From: CAZLLE01 sp964560425
GTDB lineage: Bacteria > Campylobacterota > Campylobacteria > Campylobacterales > QNZT01
NCBI GenBank assembly: GCA_964560425.1
Contig: CAZLLE010000045.1
Span: 1 to 40,444 of the forward strand
Direction of reading: 5' to 3'
DNA length: 40,444 nucleotides
In this document: positions 24,320 to 31,357 of the stretch, piece after piece
Position numbering within the stretch: the stretch's first letter is position 1
How the letters are laid out: the number at the start of each line of letters is the position of its first letter
Position numbers and translations under genes: made by a program
Notes under the pieces: model-generated
The model's input: the letters and a program-made list of their open reading frames with translations, nothing else
The model's database searches: none
Told to the model about the DNA's origin: nothing

Positions 24320-25264
24320 ATGAAAAGAGCTATTGTATTTTTAAACATGGGTGCTCCTAGAGATTTGAGTGAAGTTTCTGTTTTTCTCAAAAATATGTTT
24401 AATGACAAAAATATTATTACAGTCAAAAGTAATTTTCTAAGAAAACTAATCGCCACAGCCATTGTAACGACAAGGGGAAAAGAGGCTAGAGAAAATTATG
24501 CAAAACTAGGAGGAAAATCTCCTCTAGTCGAAGAGACACAAAAACTTCTCAAAAAAGTAGAAAAGCAATTTCCTAATGATATAGTGATAAATATCATGAG
24601 ATATACTCCACCATTTGCACAAAAAGAGCTATCATGGCTCAAAGCAAAAAAAGTTGAAGAGATTATTCTATTTCCACTCTATCCTCAATACTCTACAACC
24701 ACAGTAAAATCATCTTTAGAAGATTTTTATCAAGCTACCCAAGAGTTGTCCTACACCCCAACGATAAAAGAGATAAAACCATTTTATAAAAATAGGTCAT
24801 ACAATAAGGCGGTATTTGAGACAATAAGAGATAGCATCTGCCCACAAAGAGATAATCTAGAGGAGTTTGATCTTATCTTTTCAGCACACTCACTACCAAA
24901 AAAAATTATCTATATGGGGGATAATTACAAAAATGAGATAGAGAGACATGTCAAAATACTCACTCACATAATCAAAAAAGAGGGGCTAAATTTTGCCAAT
25001 TTTCATTTAGCTTATCAATCAAAACTAGGACCTGTAGAGTGGCTAGAGCCATCTTTGGAGGAGAAGCTTCAAGAGATAAAAAGCAAAAAAGTTATTATTG
25101 TACCTATTTCGTTTGTCTTGGATAATTCAGAGACAGAATTTGAGCTTGATTTGGAGTATAGAATAGTAGCAAAAGAGCTTGGTTTTGAAGATTATCGTGT
25201 GGCAAAGTGCGTAAATGATTCAGACCAATTTATAAGCACAATCAAGGAGCTAATCAACAAATGA
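24320..25264 (+). CDS. hemH: Ferrochelatase
   Basis: This enzyme inserts Fe2+ into protoporphyrin IX, the last haem step. The 314-aa protein starts FLNMGAPRDLSEV and has the family blocks RYTPP, FPLYPQYSTTT, the metal-site His in FSAHSLPKK and the Glu in NSETEFELDLEY. The tail is normal. It is 28 bases after flgS and overlaps the next gene by 4 bases (ATGA), so it belongs to the same operon. Confidence 0.96.
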   Translation: MKRAIVFLNMGAPRDLSEVSVFLKNMFNDKNIITVKSNFLRKLIATAIVTTRGKEARENYAKLGGKSPLVEETQKLLKKVEKQFPNDIVINIMRYTPPFAQKELSWLKAKKVEEIILFPLYPQYSTTTVKSSLEDFYQATQELSYTPTIKEIKPFYKNRSYNKAVFETIRDSICPQRDNLEEFDLIFSAHSLPKKIIYMGDNYKNEIERHVKILTHIIKKEGLNFANFHLAYQSKLGPVEWLEPSLEEKLQEIKSKKVIIVPISFVLDNSETEFELDLEYRIVAKELGFEDYRVAKCVNDSDQFISTIKELINK

Positions 25265-26106
25265 ATGAAAAAATAGAGATAGGAAAATATAATATCCTCC
25301 AAATAGATAGAGATAGCGATCATGGACTACACCTAATATCCCAAGATGAAGAGACATCAGTTCTTCTACCAAATATATATGTGAGCAATGATATGCAAAT
25401 AGGCAATGAAATAAAAGTATTTGTATATACTGATTCAGAAGATCGACCAATAGCAACTACACTTACTCCAAAAGCAGTTGTGGGAGAGTTTGCCCTATTA
25501 AAGGTAATTGACCAAAATAAGATTGGTGCATTTTTGGATTGGGGATTGGCAAAAGATCTTTTTGTTCCACTCAACCAACAAAAGAGAGGCATGCTAAAAG
25601 TAGGAAAAAAGTTTATATTTAGAGTAGCTTTGGATAAAGAGAGCAACCGTGTATACGCTTCACAAAAAGTTGGTCAATTTTTGGACAACGATACCAAATA
25701 CCTCAAAATAAATGACAAAGTTAATCTTCTCGTATTGGCAAAAACACCACTTGGATTTAAAGTAATTGTAAATGATAGACATGAAGGGATGCTTTTTAAT
25801 AATGAAATTTTTGAAGATCTATTTACAGGCAATAGAAGAAAAGGATATATCAAAAAAATTAGAGATGATGGCAAACTAGATATATCACTCCAACCAATAG
25901 GAAAACAATCTATAGATCTAGCAGAAGATAAAATCATAACTCTATTAGATGAAAATGGAGGAATACTTCCTTACAACTACAAAACTGAACCTGAAATTAT
26001 AAAAAAAGTTTTTGGATTAAGTAAAAAAGCATATAAAAGAGTTTTGACTCAGCTTATTGACAAAAAAATTATTATTATTGAAGATTCAAATATAAAAAAA
26101 CTATAA
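25261..26106 (+). CDS. cvfB: CvfB-family S1 RNA-binding protein
   Basis: This 281-aa cytoplasmic protein is built of S1-like OB domains followed by a winged helix. The middle domain reads GAFLDWGLAKDLFVPLNQQK, and a third carries GFKVIVNDRHEGMLFNNEIF. The C-terminal YNYKTEPEIIKKVFGLSKKAYKRVLTQL is the CvfB/YitL winged-helix signature. Family members bind RNA and affect virulence or stress gene expression in Firmicutes; the role here is open. It is coupled to hemH by ATGA. Confidence 0.85.
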   Translation: MNEKIEIGKYNILQIDRDSDHGLHLISQDEETSVLLPNIYVSNDMQIGNEIKVFVYTDSEDRPIATTLTPKAVVGEFALLKVIDQNKIGAFLDWGLAKDLFVPLNQQKRGMLKVGKKFIFRVALDKESNRVYASQKVGQFLDNDTKYLKINDKVNLLVLAKTPLGFKVIVNDRHEGMLFNNEIFEDLFTGNRRKGYIKKIRDDGKLDISLQPIGKQSIDLAEDKIITLLDENGGILPYNYKTEPEIIKKVFGLSKKAYKRVLTQLIDKKIIIIEDSNIKKL

Positions 26107-26128
26107 ATCATATTACTTTTGCCGATAT
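26102..26128 (+). promoter_or_regulatory. Possible sigma28 promoter
   Basis: GCCGATAT at 26121-26128 matches the sigma28 -10 consensus GCCGATAA. Fifteen bases upstream stands TATA (26102-26105) instead of TAAA, so the -35 half is weak. It would drive the small membrane protein at 26170. A closely similar site (CTTTTGTCGATATAT) lies before the gene at 30737. Confidence 0.4.
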
Positions 26129-26169
26129 ATTTATTATAAAGTATATTTTTAATAAAAGGCAAAGGTTAA

Positions 26170-26409
26170 ATGAGAAACTTTCACAGAAAAAAACTTTTTG
26201 AAAAACGAACACACTCCATCTATAAACCAATTTTCTACCTTTTAATTCAAATAATTTTAATATGGGAGATATTTTGGATTCTCACAGGTGATTTAGATAT
26301 ATCAAAATGGAACTATTTTGAAATAATTATGGGAATCATCATGATTGGTTTTTTTGCAATAAAAACAGTTAAAATCATCAACAGAACAACAAAATCAAAA
26401 TCTTTTTAA
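26170..26409 (+). CDS. Small two-pass membrane protein, unknown
   Basis: This is a 79-aa protein with a basic N-terminus (MRNFHRKKLFEKRTHS). Hydrophobic segments lie at about 19-38 (PIFYLLIQIILIWEIFWIL) and 50-65 (IIMGIIMIGFFAI), and a basic tail follows. By the positive-inside rule both ends are cytoplasmic. AAAGGCAAAGG precedes the ATG. I know no family. The sigma28-like box upstream hints at link to the flagellar regulon, but this is weak. Confidence 0.6.
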   Translation: MRNFHRKKLFEKRTHSIYKPIFYLLIQIILIWEIFWILTGDLDISKWNYFEIIMGIIMIGFFAIKTVKIINRTTKSKSF

Positions 26410-26470
26410 AAATAATATTCAATATATTTAATAAACATAATTTTACAAACTAATCTTAAGTTTTAAAGTT

Positions 26471-26476
26471 TATAAT
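26471..26476 (+). promoter_or_regulatory. -10 box ahead of the Sel1 protein
   Basis: TATAAT at 26471-26476 in an A+T-rich 109-base gap would start transcription near 26483. That leaves a 35-base leader with GAAAGG before the ATG at 26519. Nothing else is seen in this gap. Confidence 0.45.
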
Positions 26477-26518
26477 TTTATAAATACTATTATTTAGTTT
26501 TAGCTTGAAAGGTTATCA

Positions 26519-26911
26519 ATGGGTGCAGATTTTTCTATATTTCTTATTATTTTAATGTTTTTTGGAATAAATCATTGGAATAAAAATAAACAGAAGTGGA
26601 TCACGAAATATTTTAGAACAGAGTTTGAACTTGCAGCTGATACATATAAAAAAGAGGTCAAGACAAAAAAACCACCAAAAGAAGCTTTTAAGAAGTTTAA
26701 AAAATTGGCAGAAAAAGATAATGACAAAGAGGCCCAATACAATATAGGACTTATGTATCTATATGGCACAGGTGGACAACTAAAAGATTGGGTAGAAGCT
26801 AGTAAATGGATTGAGAAAGCGGCTAATAAAGGCTCAAAAGAGGCAAAAGCTTGTTGGGATAAGTTTGAGTTGTGGCACTATAAATATAAGGCTATGACAC
26901 CCAACGGATAA
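26519..26911 (+). CDS. Membrane-anchored Sel1-repeat protein
   Basis: This 130-aa protein has an N-terminal hydrophobic stretch (about 4-18, FSIFLIILMFFGINHW) without a clear cleavage site, so it is likely an anchor. A Lys-rich linker follows, then one complete Sel1 repeat (about 70-108: AQYNIGLMYLYGTGG ... EASKWIEKAANKGSKEA) with a partial repeat before it (AFKKFKKLAEKDND). Sel1 repeats mediate protein contacts. The function is unknown. Confidence 0.75.
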   Translation: MGADFSIFLIILMFFGINHWNKNKQKWITKYFRTEFELAADTYKKEVKTKKPPKEAFKKFKKLAEKDNDKEAQYNIGLMYLYGTGGQLKDWVEASKWIEKAANKGSKEAKACWDKFELWHYKYKAMTPNG

Positions 26912-26924
26912 TTAATTTTTTAAA

Positions 26925-26945
26925 GGTGTGCTCAGGGAGCACACC
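26925..26945. terminator. Hairpin between convergent Sel1 and Cys4 genes
   Basis: GGTGTGCTC (26925-26933) pairs with GAGCACACC (26937-26945) around an AGG loop. On the minus strand it begins directly after the stop codon of the Cys4 gene; on the plus strand it lies 13 bases after the Sel1 stop and is followed by CTACTTTTC. It probably ends transcription from both sides. Confidence 0.75.
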
Positions 26946-27107
26946 CTACTTTTCTCTAAATGCTTCACATATTTTACCACTACTTTTTCTAACTGCTATA
27001 GAGGGGATAGCAAATGATTTAAAGCCAAACATTTTACAGCCATGAGGCTGTTTTGGTTCCCATGTTACATAATAGTAGATACATCTTTTACAGTTAACTC
27101 TCTTCAA
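26946..27107 (-). CDS. 53-aa four-cysteine protein with TTG start
   Basis: Translating the minus strand from a TTG at 27107 gives (M)KRVNCKRCIYYYVTWEP, then QPHGCKMFGFKS, then SSGKICEAFREK and TAG. Cysteines occur as C-x2-C, then two singles, a likely zinc or iron site. A strong GGGAGG ribosome binding site sits 5 bases before the TTG, and the preceding VWA gene ends one base upstream. I recall similar 50-70-aa proteins in Campylobacterota, Deltaproteobacteria and Firmicutes that databases often label uracil-DNA glycosylase without support. Short length and absence of ATG make it easy to miss. It ends at a hairpin terminator and is the last gene of the MoxR operon. Confidence 0.75.
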   Translation of the reverse strand: MKRVNCKRCIYYYVTWEPKQPHGCKMFGFKSFAIPSIAVRKSSGKICEAFREK

Positions 27108-27108
27108 T

Positions 27109-28242
27109 TTATCCTCCCAATTCTAAAATTTCACCAAAAGGTATATCGACCTTTTTTTCCATTACCCATAGCGTATCAACTCTAGGTATATACTCAGGGA
27201 AAACACCCTCTCCATCAGTAAAGTAGATTAAAAACTTTGTATTAAAACTCTCTCTCTCAATATGATCAAAAACAGATCTAAAATCTGTCCCTCCACCACC
27301 TTTGAGAGTCGCTTTTAGTGGCTGTGTTGGATATAAAATAGATATGTTTTGGATTTTGGAATCACACTCAATCAACTCTATCTCATAGTTTGGAAAAATT
27401 TGTAAAATTTGATCTAATTGAGATAAAAACTTTTCCAAAAGCACTCTATCTATAGAAGCAGAAGTATCTATTGCTACAGATATATTTAGATGCTCTCCAT
27501 AGATAGCAGGAAGAGCAAAACCAAGATATAGATATTTCATATTTGGTGGAAAAAATCTATAATCTGACTGAGCATGAGTATTTACATAACGATAAAGAAG
27601 CTCCCTCCAGCTCACTTTTGACTCAAAAGATATATCTAAAAGACGGTCAAGACCTTTTGGTAAATCTCCCTGCTTTTGAAGCTTTTGATGGAGCATATCT
27701 AGAAATCTTTCATACTCTTCATTAGATAATTCATCTTTGGAAATTTCCTCTTTTTGAATATTTTTATCTTCTTGATTTTCACTTTTATCACTCTGCCTAT
27801 CTGGATCATTATCTGCATTTTCACTCTCTGTAAGATCATCAATCTCACTCAAAAGTATCTGATAAATCTCCTCTACATATTTACCATCAAAACGATTCTC
27901 ATACTTTACTTTTTGAGGCAAAATAAATTGGTTTTCAACCAAAAGAGAGTTAATAGAGTAATCACTAGCCATCTGCCACAACCAACCTAGTTTTCCTTTT
28001 GATCGACCTTTATGAGAGAGAGCTTGATGCATACAAGCATTGGCGATAGCAAAGGAGAGTTCATCACTATCTAATGAATCAATATAATCATCATTATATT
28101 CAAATCTATCTCCATCACTTACAAAAGATTCAATATCATCATTTTTTTCAAACTTTAAAGAGGAAGCCAAAGTACCAAAGTATGGATTCTCTATCATCAA
28201 TTTACTTTTAACTTTAGAAATCTTCTCCTCTATATTTTTCAT
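27109..28242 (-). CDS. DUF2201/VWA-like protein, partner of MoxR ATPase
   Basis: This is a 377-aa protein when started at the ATG at 28242, which overlaps the MoxR stop as ATGA; a longer frame to 28281 has no ribosome binding site. The N-terminal DUF2201 domain has the paired-His helix CMHQALSHKG and ASDYSIN, a putative metallopeptidase-type site. An acidic linker of about 45 residues (DLTESENADNDPDRQSDKSE) follows. The C-terminal VWA-like domain has MIDAS residues DTSAS, GGGGTDF and FTDGEG. MoxR/VWA pairs act as ATP-driven, metal-dependent chaperones that mature enzymes or complexes. The client here is unknown. Confidence 0.85.
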   Translation of the reverse strand: MKNIEEKISKVKSKLMIENPYFGTLASSLKFEKNDDIESFVSDGDRFEYNDDYIDSLDSDELSFAIANACMHQALSHKGRSKGKLGWLWQMASDYSINSLLVENQFILPQKVKYENRFDGKYVEEIYQILLSEIDDLTESENADNDPDRQSDKSENQEDKNIQKEEISKDELSNEEYERFLDMLHQKLQKQGDLPKGLDRLLDISFESKVSWRELLYRYVNTHAQSDYRFFPPNMKYLYLGFALPAIYGEHLNISVAIDTSASIDRVLLEKFLSQLDQILQIFPNYEIELIECDSKIQNISILYPTQPLKATLKGGGGTDFRSVFDHIERESFNTKFLIYFTDGEGVFPEYIPRVDTLWVMEKKVDIPFGEILELGG

Positions 28243-29240
28243 AATAGCAAATAGGCAAATTTCTCTACCCAACTCTCCCATTTTGAAGATGACTCTATAT
28301 CAATACCATTTTGTTGCAAATCTTTGATTAACATAACAGAAAATTCAGGAGGAAGAGTAAAAGATAGTTTGATAGCATTATCTATCTTTTGGCTACTACC
28401 ATCAGATTTAAGATGAGATACAATCCCTATAATCAAAGCAAAAAGAAGCTGATTATCATGTGAAAACTCTTGATCTTCACCATCAAGCAACAATCCAATA
28501 TTTGGTAATTTATTCATCACTTTTCTAAATGACAAATAAGCAGTTGCACTCTCTTTCCCTACTGTTCCTGAAATTATTGTATATAATAATTTTTCAGACA
28601 ATGAACTCTTGATAACTCTATCTACATACTCCCATGAACGAGGAGTTGGGAAACTTTTTTCATTTTTGGAGGGATCAAAAATAAAAATCTTCTCTCTATC
28701 ATATTGTAAAAATCCAATAATTGAGTCATCAATACCACTCTTATATGCCCATTTTTTCCAATCTTCCCCATCAACCTCCATATCCAAATGGACAAAACGA
28801 TTAGCAAGAGGTGGTGGCATACGATAAACTACACCTCTATCACTCTCATGATTACCCGCAGCTACGATACTCCACCCCTTTGGAAGTTCATAATCGCCAA
28901 CTTTTCTATCTAATACTAACTGATAAGCTGAAGCTTGAACTGAAGGAGGAGCACTATTGATCTCATCCAAAAATAGAATTCCTCTGGAGTCTTTATCGTT
29001 TGGTAAAAAATTTGGTTTTGCCCAAACTGCTTGTAGATTATCTTTATCAAAAAATGGTATCCCCTTAAGATCAGTTGGATCAAGCAAAGAGAGTCTCAAA
29101 TCTATAAAATTTAGATTTTTTTCATCTGCGATCTGTTTTACAATAGAAGATTTACCAATCCCAGGAGCCCCCCAAATAAAGACAGGAATTTTACTATCTA
29201 CCAATTTATCAACGCTCTCTTTTATATCTGTGGCTTTCAT
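28239..29240 (-). CDS. MoxR-family AAA+ ATPase
   Basis: This 333-aa cytoplasmic AAA+ protein has Walker A WGAPGIGKSS at residues 23-32, Walker B GILFLDEINSAPP near 90-102, sensor 1 VAAGNHESD and an arginine-bearing PPPLANRFVHLD. The MoxR signature order is complete. It stands 2 bases after the LRV gene and overlaps the VWA gene by 4 bases, giving a tight three-protein unit. It likely uses ATP to drive the VWA partner on a client protein. Confidence 0.92.
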   Translation of the reverse strand: MKATDIKESVDKLVDSKIPVFIWGAPGIGKSSIVKQIADEKNLNFIDLRLSLLDPTDLKGIPFFDKDNLQAVWAKPNFLPNDKDSRGILFLDEINSAPPSVQASAYQLVLDRKVGDYELPKGWSIVAAGNHESDRGVVYRMPPPLANRFVHLDMEVDGEDWKKWAYKSGIDDSIIGFLQYDREKIFIFDPSKNEKSFPTPRSWEYVDRVIKSSLSEKLLYTIISGTVGKESATAYLSFRKVMNKLPNIGLLLDGEDQEFSHDNQLLFALIIGIVSHLKSDGSSQKIDNAIKLSFTLPPEFSVMLIKDLQQNGIDIESSSKWESWVEKFAYLLL

Positions 29241-29242
29241 GA

Positions 29243-30619
29243 TTAAATTCCTAAATTATTTAATATATTTTCTGTAAATGTTCTATTTTTGGAGAGAGTA
29301 TTTAAAAGTGAACTATCAAGTTGCAACTGTTGCAAATAGTAGAGTTCAAGAGACTCATTTGATGCTAATGCTTTGTTTATCTCTCTATCTTCTCTATCAA
29401 AAAGTTTCACTAAAATCTCTTTTGGAGTGGAGGGATTTGCAGCCAAAAGCTTATCAATCTCATAATCTGATTTTTCAAAAAACTCTTCTATCAAAGCAGA
29501 AGATATATTTGGATTAGTAGAGAGTGACAAAACAACACTATCACCAAATTTCTTATATATCTCATCCAAAAAATTCCCTTTTACTACACTATTTGCTGAT
29601 AATCTAAGAGCCAATGGTTCGATATCTAAACTTAGTAGTTGAGAAACTATATCTTCTATAGAACTATTTTCACCCACAATCGAAAATAACTTATTTGGTA
29701 GATTTTTTGATAATATCTTCTCCAATCTATCTTCTGTAATTATTCCAAAGGCTAGTAAATTTTGAACTATAATTTCAGACTCATTTAACATAGTATCAAA
29801 TAATTTTTCGCTAAGTGAACTATTTTGGGATAACATCATCTTAATATCATCATCTGCTCTTTGATAAATCTCATCTTGCATAAAATCATTTAAAGATATA
29901 TTACTTGCCAAAAAGTAATCAATATCCCCATCTCTAAAACTCAATAGTTTTTTCATACTATCTATTGAGATATATCTATTAGATGCCACTAACTCTCTAA
30001 GATTTTTTGCTCGTTTTCTCTCATTTTTGGTTGATAAAAACCCATAATTTGGCATACTAAGAACAACATCCAAAAGCTGAGAATCTTCACTACTACTAAT
30101 AACTGTACTTAAAGTTACAGGTGAATATATAATAGCAGGATCCATGAATGAGTCAGGTCGATAAAATCTTTTGACAAAACTAATACTCATGTCTCGATTA
30201 TCATCATTATCATAAACACCCTCACCACACCAATCATAAAGCCTAAAAAGTTTAAGAAAAAGATCATCTTCAAAAGATTCATTTTTTAGAACTCTTTTGA
30301 GTCTCTCTTGATTGTTTGATAATTTTAATGACATCAAAAGAGAGTTTGGTTTTATTTTAAGTGCATAAAATTTTTCAAATTCACTCAATTTAAAAGATGC
30401 CAATCCACCCTTATAAAGATCATAAGCAATATCCTCTTCAATAGGTGTCATCATACTACTCTCAATCATAAGAGCCATATTATCATCCGCTTCTTCAATA
30501 TATTTCATATCAAATTGATCTAAAAAGAGCTGAATCTCCTCAACTGTAAAATTTTGCACTCTTCCCAAAAAAAGTACACTTTTTCCCCTATTGTCCTCAA
30601 ATAATTTTTCTATTTTCAT
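29243..30619 (-). CDS. LRV-type helical repeat protein with BRCT-like N-terminus
   Basis: The start is the ATG at 30619 (MKIEKLFEDNRG), with CAGGGGA about 9 bases upstream; this gives 458 aa. Residues about 10-55 (GKSVLFLGRVQNFTVEEIQL to ADDNMALMIES) have the strand-helix pattern and GK..LFLG opening of a BRCT domain. After a helical middle, residues about 215-450 contain repeats of roughly 24 residues: LLAANPSTPKEILVKLF, ALASNESLELYYL, LSTNPNISSALIEEFF, LSQNSSLSEKLFD. This is the leucine-rich-variant pattern, used for protein binding. No [4Fe-4S] Cys cluster is seen. It heads the MoxR/VWA/Cys4 operon and may present or recognise its client. Confidence 0.75.
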   Translation of the reverse strand: MKIEKLFEDNRGKSVLFLGRVQNFTVEEIQLFLDQFDMKYIEEADDNMALMIESSMMTPIEEDIAYDLYKGGLASFKLSEFEKFYALKIKPNSLLMSLKLSNNQERLKRVLKNESFEDDLFLKLFRLYDWCGEGVYDNDDNRDMSISFVKRFYRPDSFMDPAIIYSPVTLSTVISSSEDSQLLDVVLSMPNYGFLSTKNERKRAKNLRELVASNRYISIDSMKKLLSFRDGDIDYFLASNISLNDFMQDEIYQRADDDIKMMLSQNSSLSEKLFDTMLNESEIIVQNLLAFGIITEDRLEKILSKNLPNKLFSIVGENSSIEDIVSQLLSLDIEPLALRLSANSVVKGNFLDEIYKKFGDSVVLSLSTNPNISSALIEEFFEKSDYEIDKLLAANPSTPKEILVKLFDREDREINKALASNESLELYYLQQLQLDSSLLNTLSKNRTFTENILNNLGI

Positions 30620-30678
30620 AATATATATCCCCTGCCATATTTTATCCAAAAAAATAGAGAAGAGTAATAGCATAAAAG

Positions 30679-30705
30679 TAAATTTTTATTTTCTTTTGTC
30701 GATAT
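30679..30705 (+). promoter_or_regulatory. Sigma28-like promoter
   Basis: TAAA at 30679-30682, fifteen bases, then GTCGATAT at 30698-30705 match the TAAA-N15-GCCGATAA consensus with exact spacing. The ATG of the pseudopilin-like gene is at 30737 with AAAGGA between. It suggests that gene belongs to the FliA (late flagellar) regulon. Confidence 0.55.
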
Positions 30706-30736
30706 ATAAATAATAAAACTTACAAAGGAAATTTTT

Positions 30737-31321
30737 ATGCAACAATATCAAAAAATATTTTTTGCCATTATTGCTATTAGTACAATATCATATTTTACAA
30801 TACCAAAGCTCCAAGAGATATCAAAAAAATCAAACGAGTTAGAAGAGGCATTAAATATACAACAAACTTTAGAAAAAATCCACTATGAATGGAGTATCAA
30901 AGAGGGAAACTTTGATTGGAATAGAGATGATATTATTGATAATATAGATCAAGAGTTATCATCTTATGGCTACCCTATCAATTTGGGAAAACTTCCTATA
31001 AATAGTTTTCAAGTTACAAAAGCATTGGTAAATGATACCAATATTTTATATACACTCTACACTTCAACTGCCTCTCACCCTATAAATGGTGTAGATTATA
31101 GAGCAAATGATATAGCAGGTGAACCTGATAAAAATGATTTTTGGATATATGTAATTGAGGCAAATAGTGCATTTAATGAGTGTACACTTACTAGCAGCAA
31201 AAGCCGTAAAAAAATTATTAAAAATGGAGATTTTTTACTAATTGATATTAATGGCACTCAACCTATAGATTTTACTCATAAAGATCTAGGTATTAATTTT
31301 TTAATTGATTGCCCCTCTTAG
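30737..31321 (+). CDS. Pseudopilin-like or signal-anchored protein, unknown
   Basis: This 194-aa protein has a hydrophobic helix at about 6-22 (KIFFAIIAISTISYFTIP) running directly into an amphipathic helix KLQEISKKSNELEEAL, the geometry of a type IV pilin or pseudopilin stem. A prepilin peptidase site (G before F-T-L-I-E) is missing, so it may simply be anchored by the helix. The globular part has two Cys (NECTL, LIDCPS) that may pair outside the membrane. It stands alone, transcribed away from the LRV gene, and ends at a hairpin. Family not recognised. Confidence 0.65.
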   Translation: MQQYQKIFFAIIAISTISYFTIPKLQEISKKSNELEEALNIQQTLEKIHYEWSIKEGNFDWNRDDIIDNIDQELSSYGYPINLGKLPINSFQVTKALVNDTNILYTLYTSTASHPINGVDYRANDIAGEPDKNDFWIYVIEANSAFNECTLTSSKSRKKIIKNGDFLLIDINGTQPIDFTHKDLGINFLIDCPS

Positions 31322-31329
31322 TACCTATA

Positions 31330-31353
31330 AATTTACGCCATTTGGCGTAAATT
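31330..31353. terminator. Bidirectional hairpin between convergent genes
   Basis: AATTTACGCC (31330-31339) pairs fully with GGCGTAAATT (31344-31353) around an ATTT loop. It lies 8 bases after the pseudopilin-like stop and 4 bases beyond the HD-GYP stop, so it can end both transcripts. There is no long T-run. Confidence 0.7.
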
Positions 31354-31357
31354 AAAA

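Noticed and set aside
26946..27107. Naming the Cys4 protein a uracil-DNA glycosylase
   Set aside because: At 53 residues it is far too small and has none of the glycosylase motifs; similar database labels are most likely mistakes passed on.
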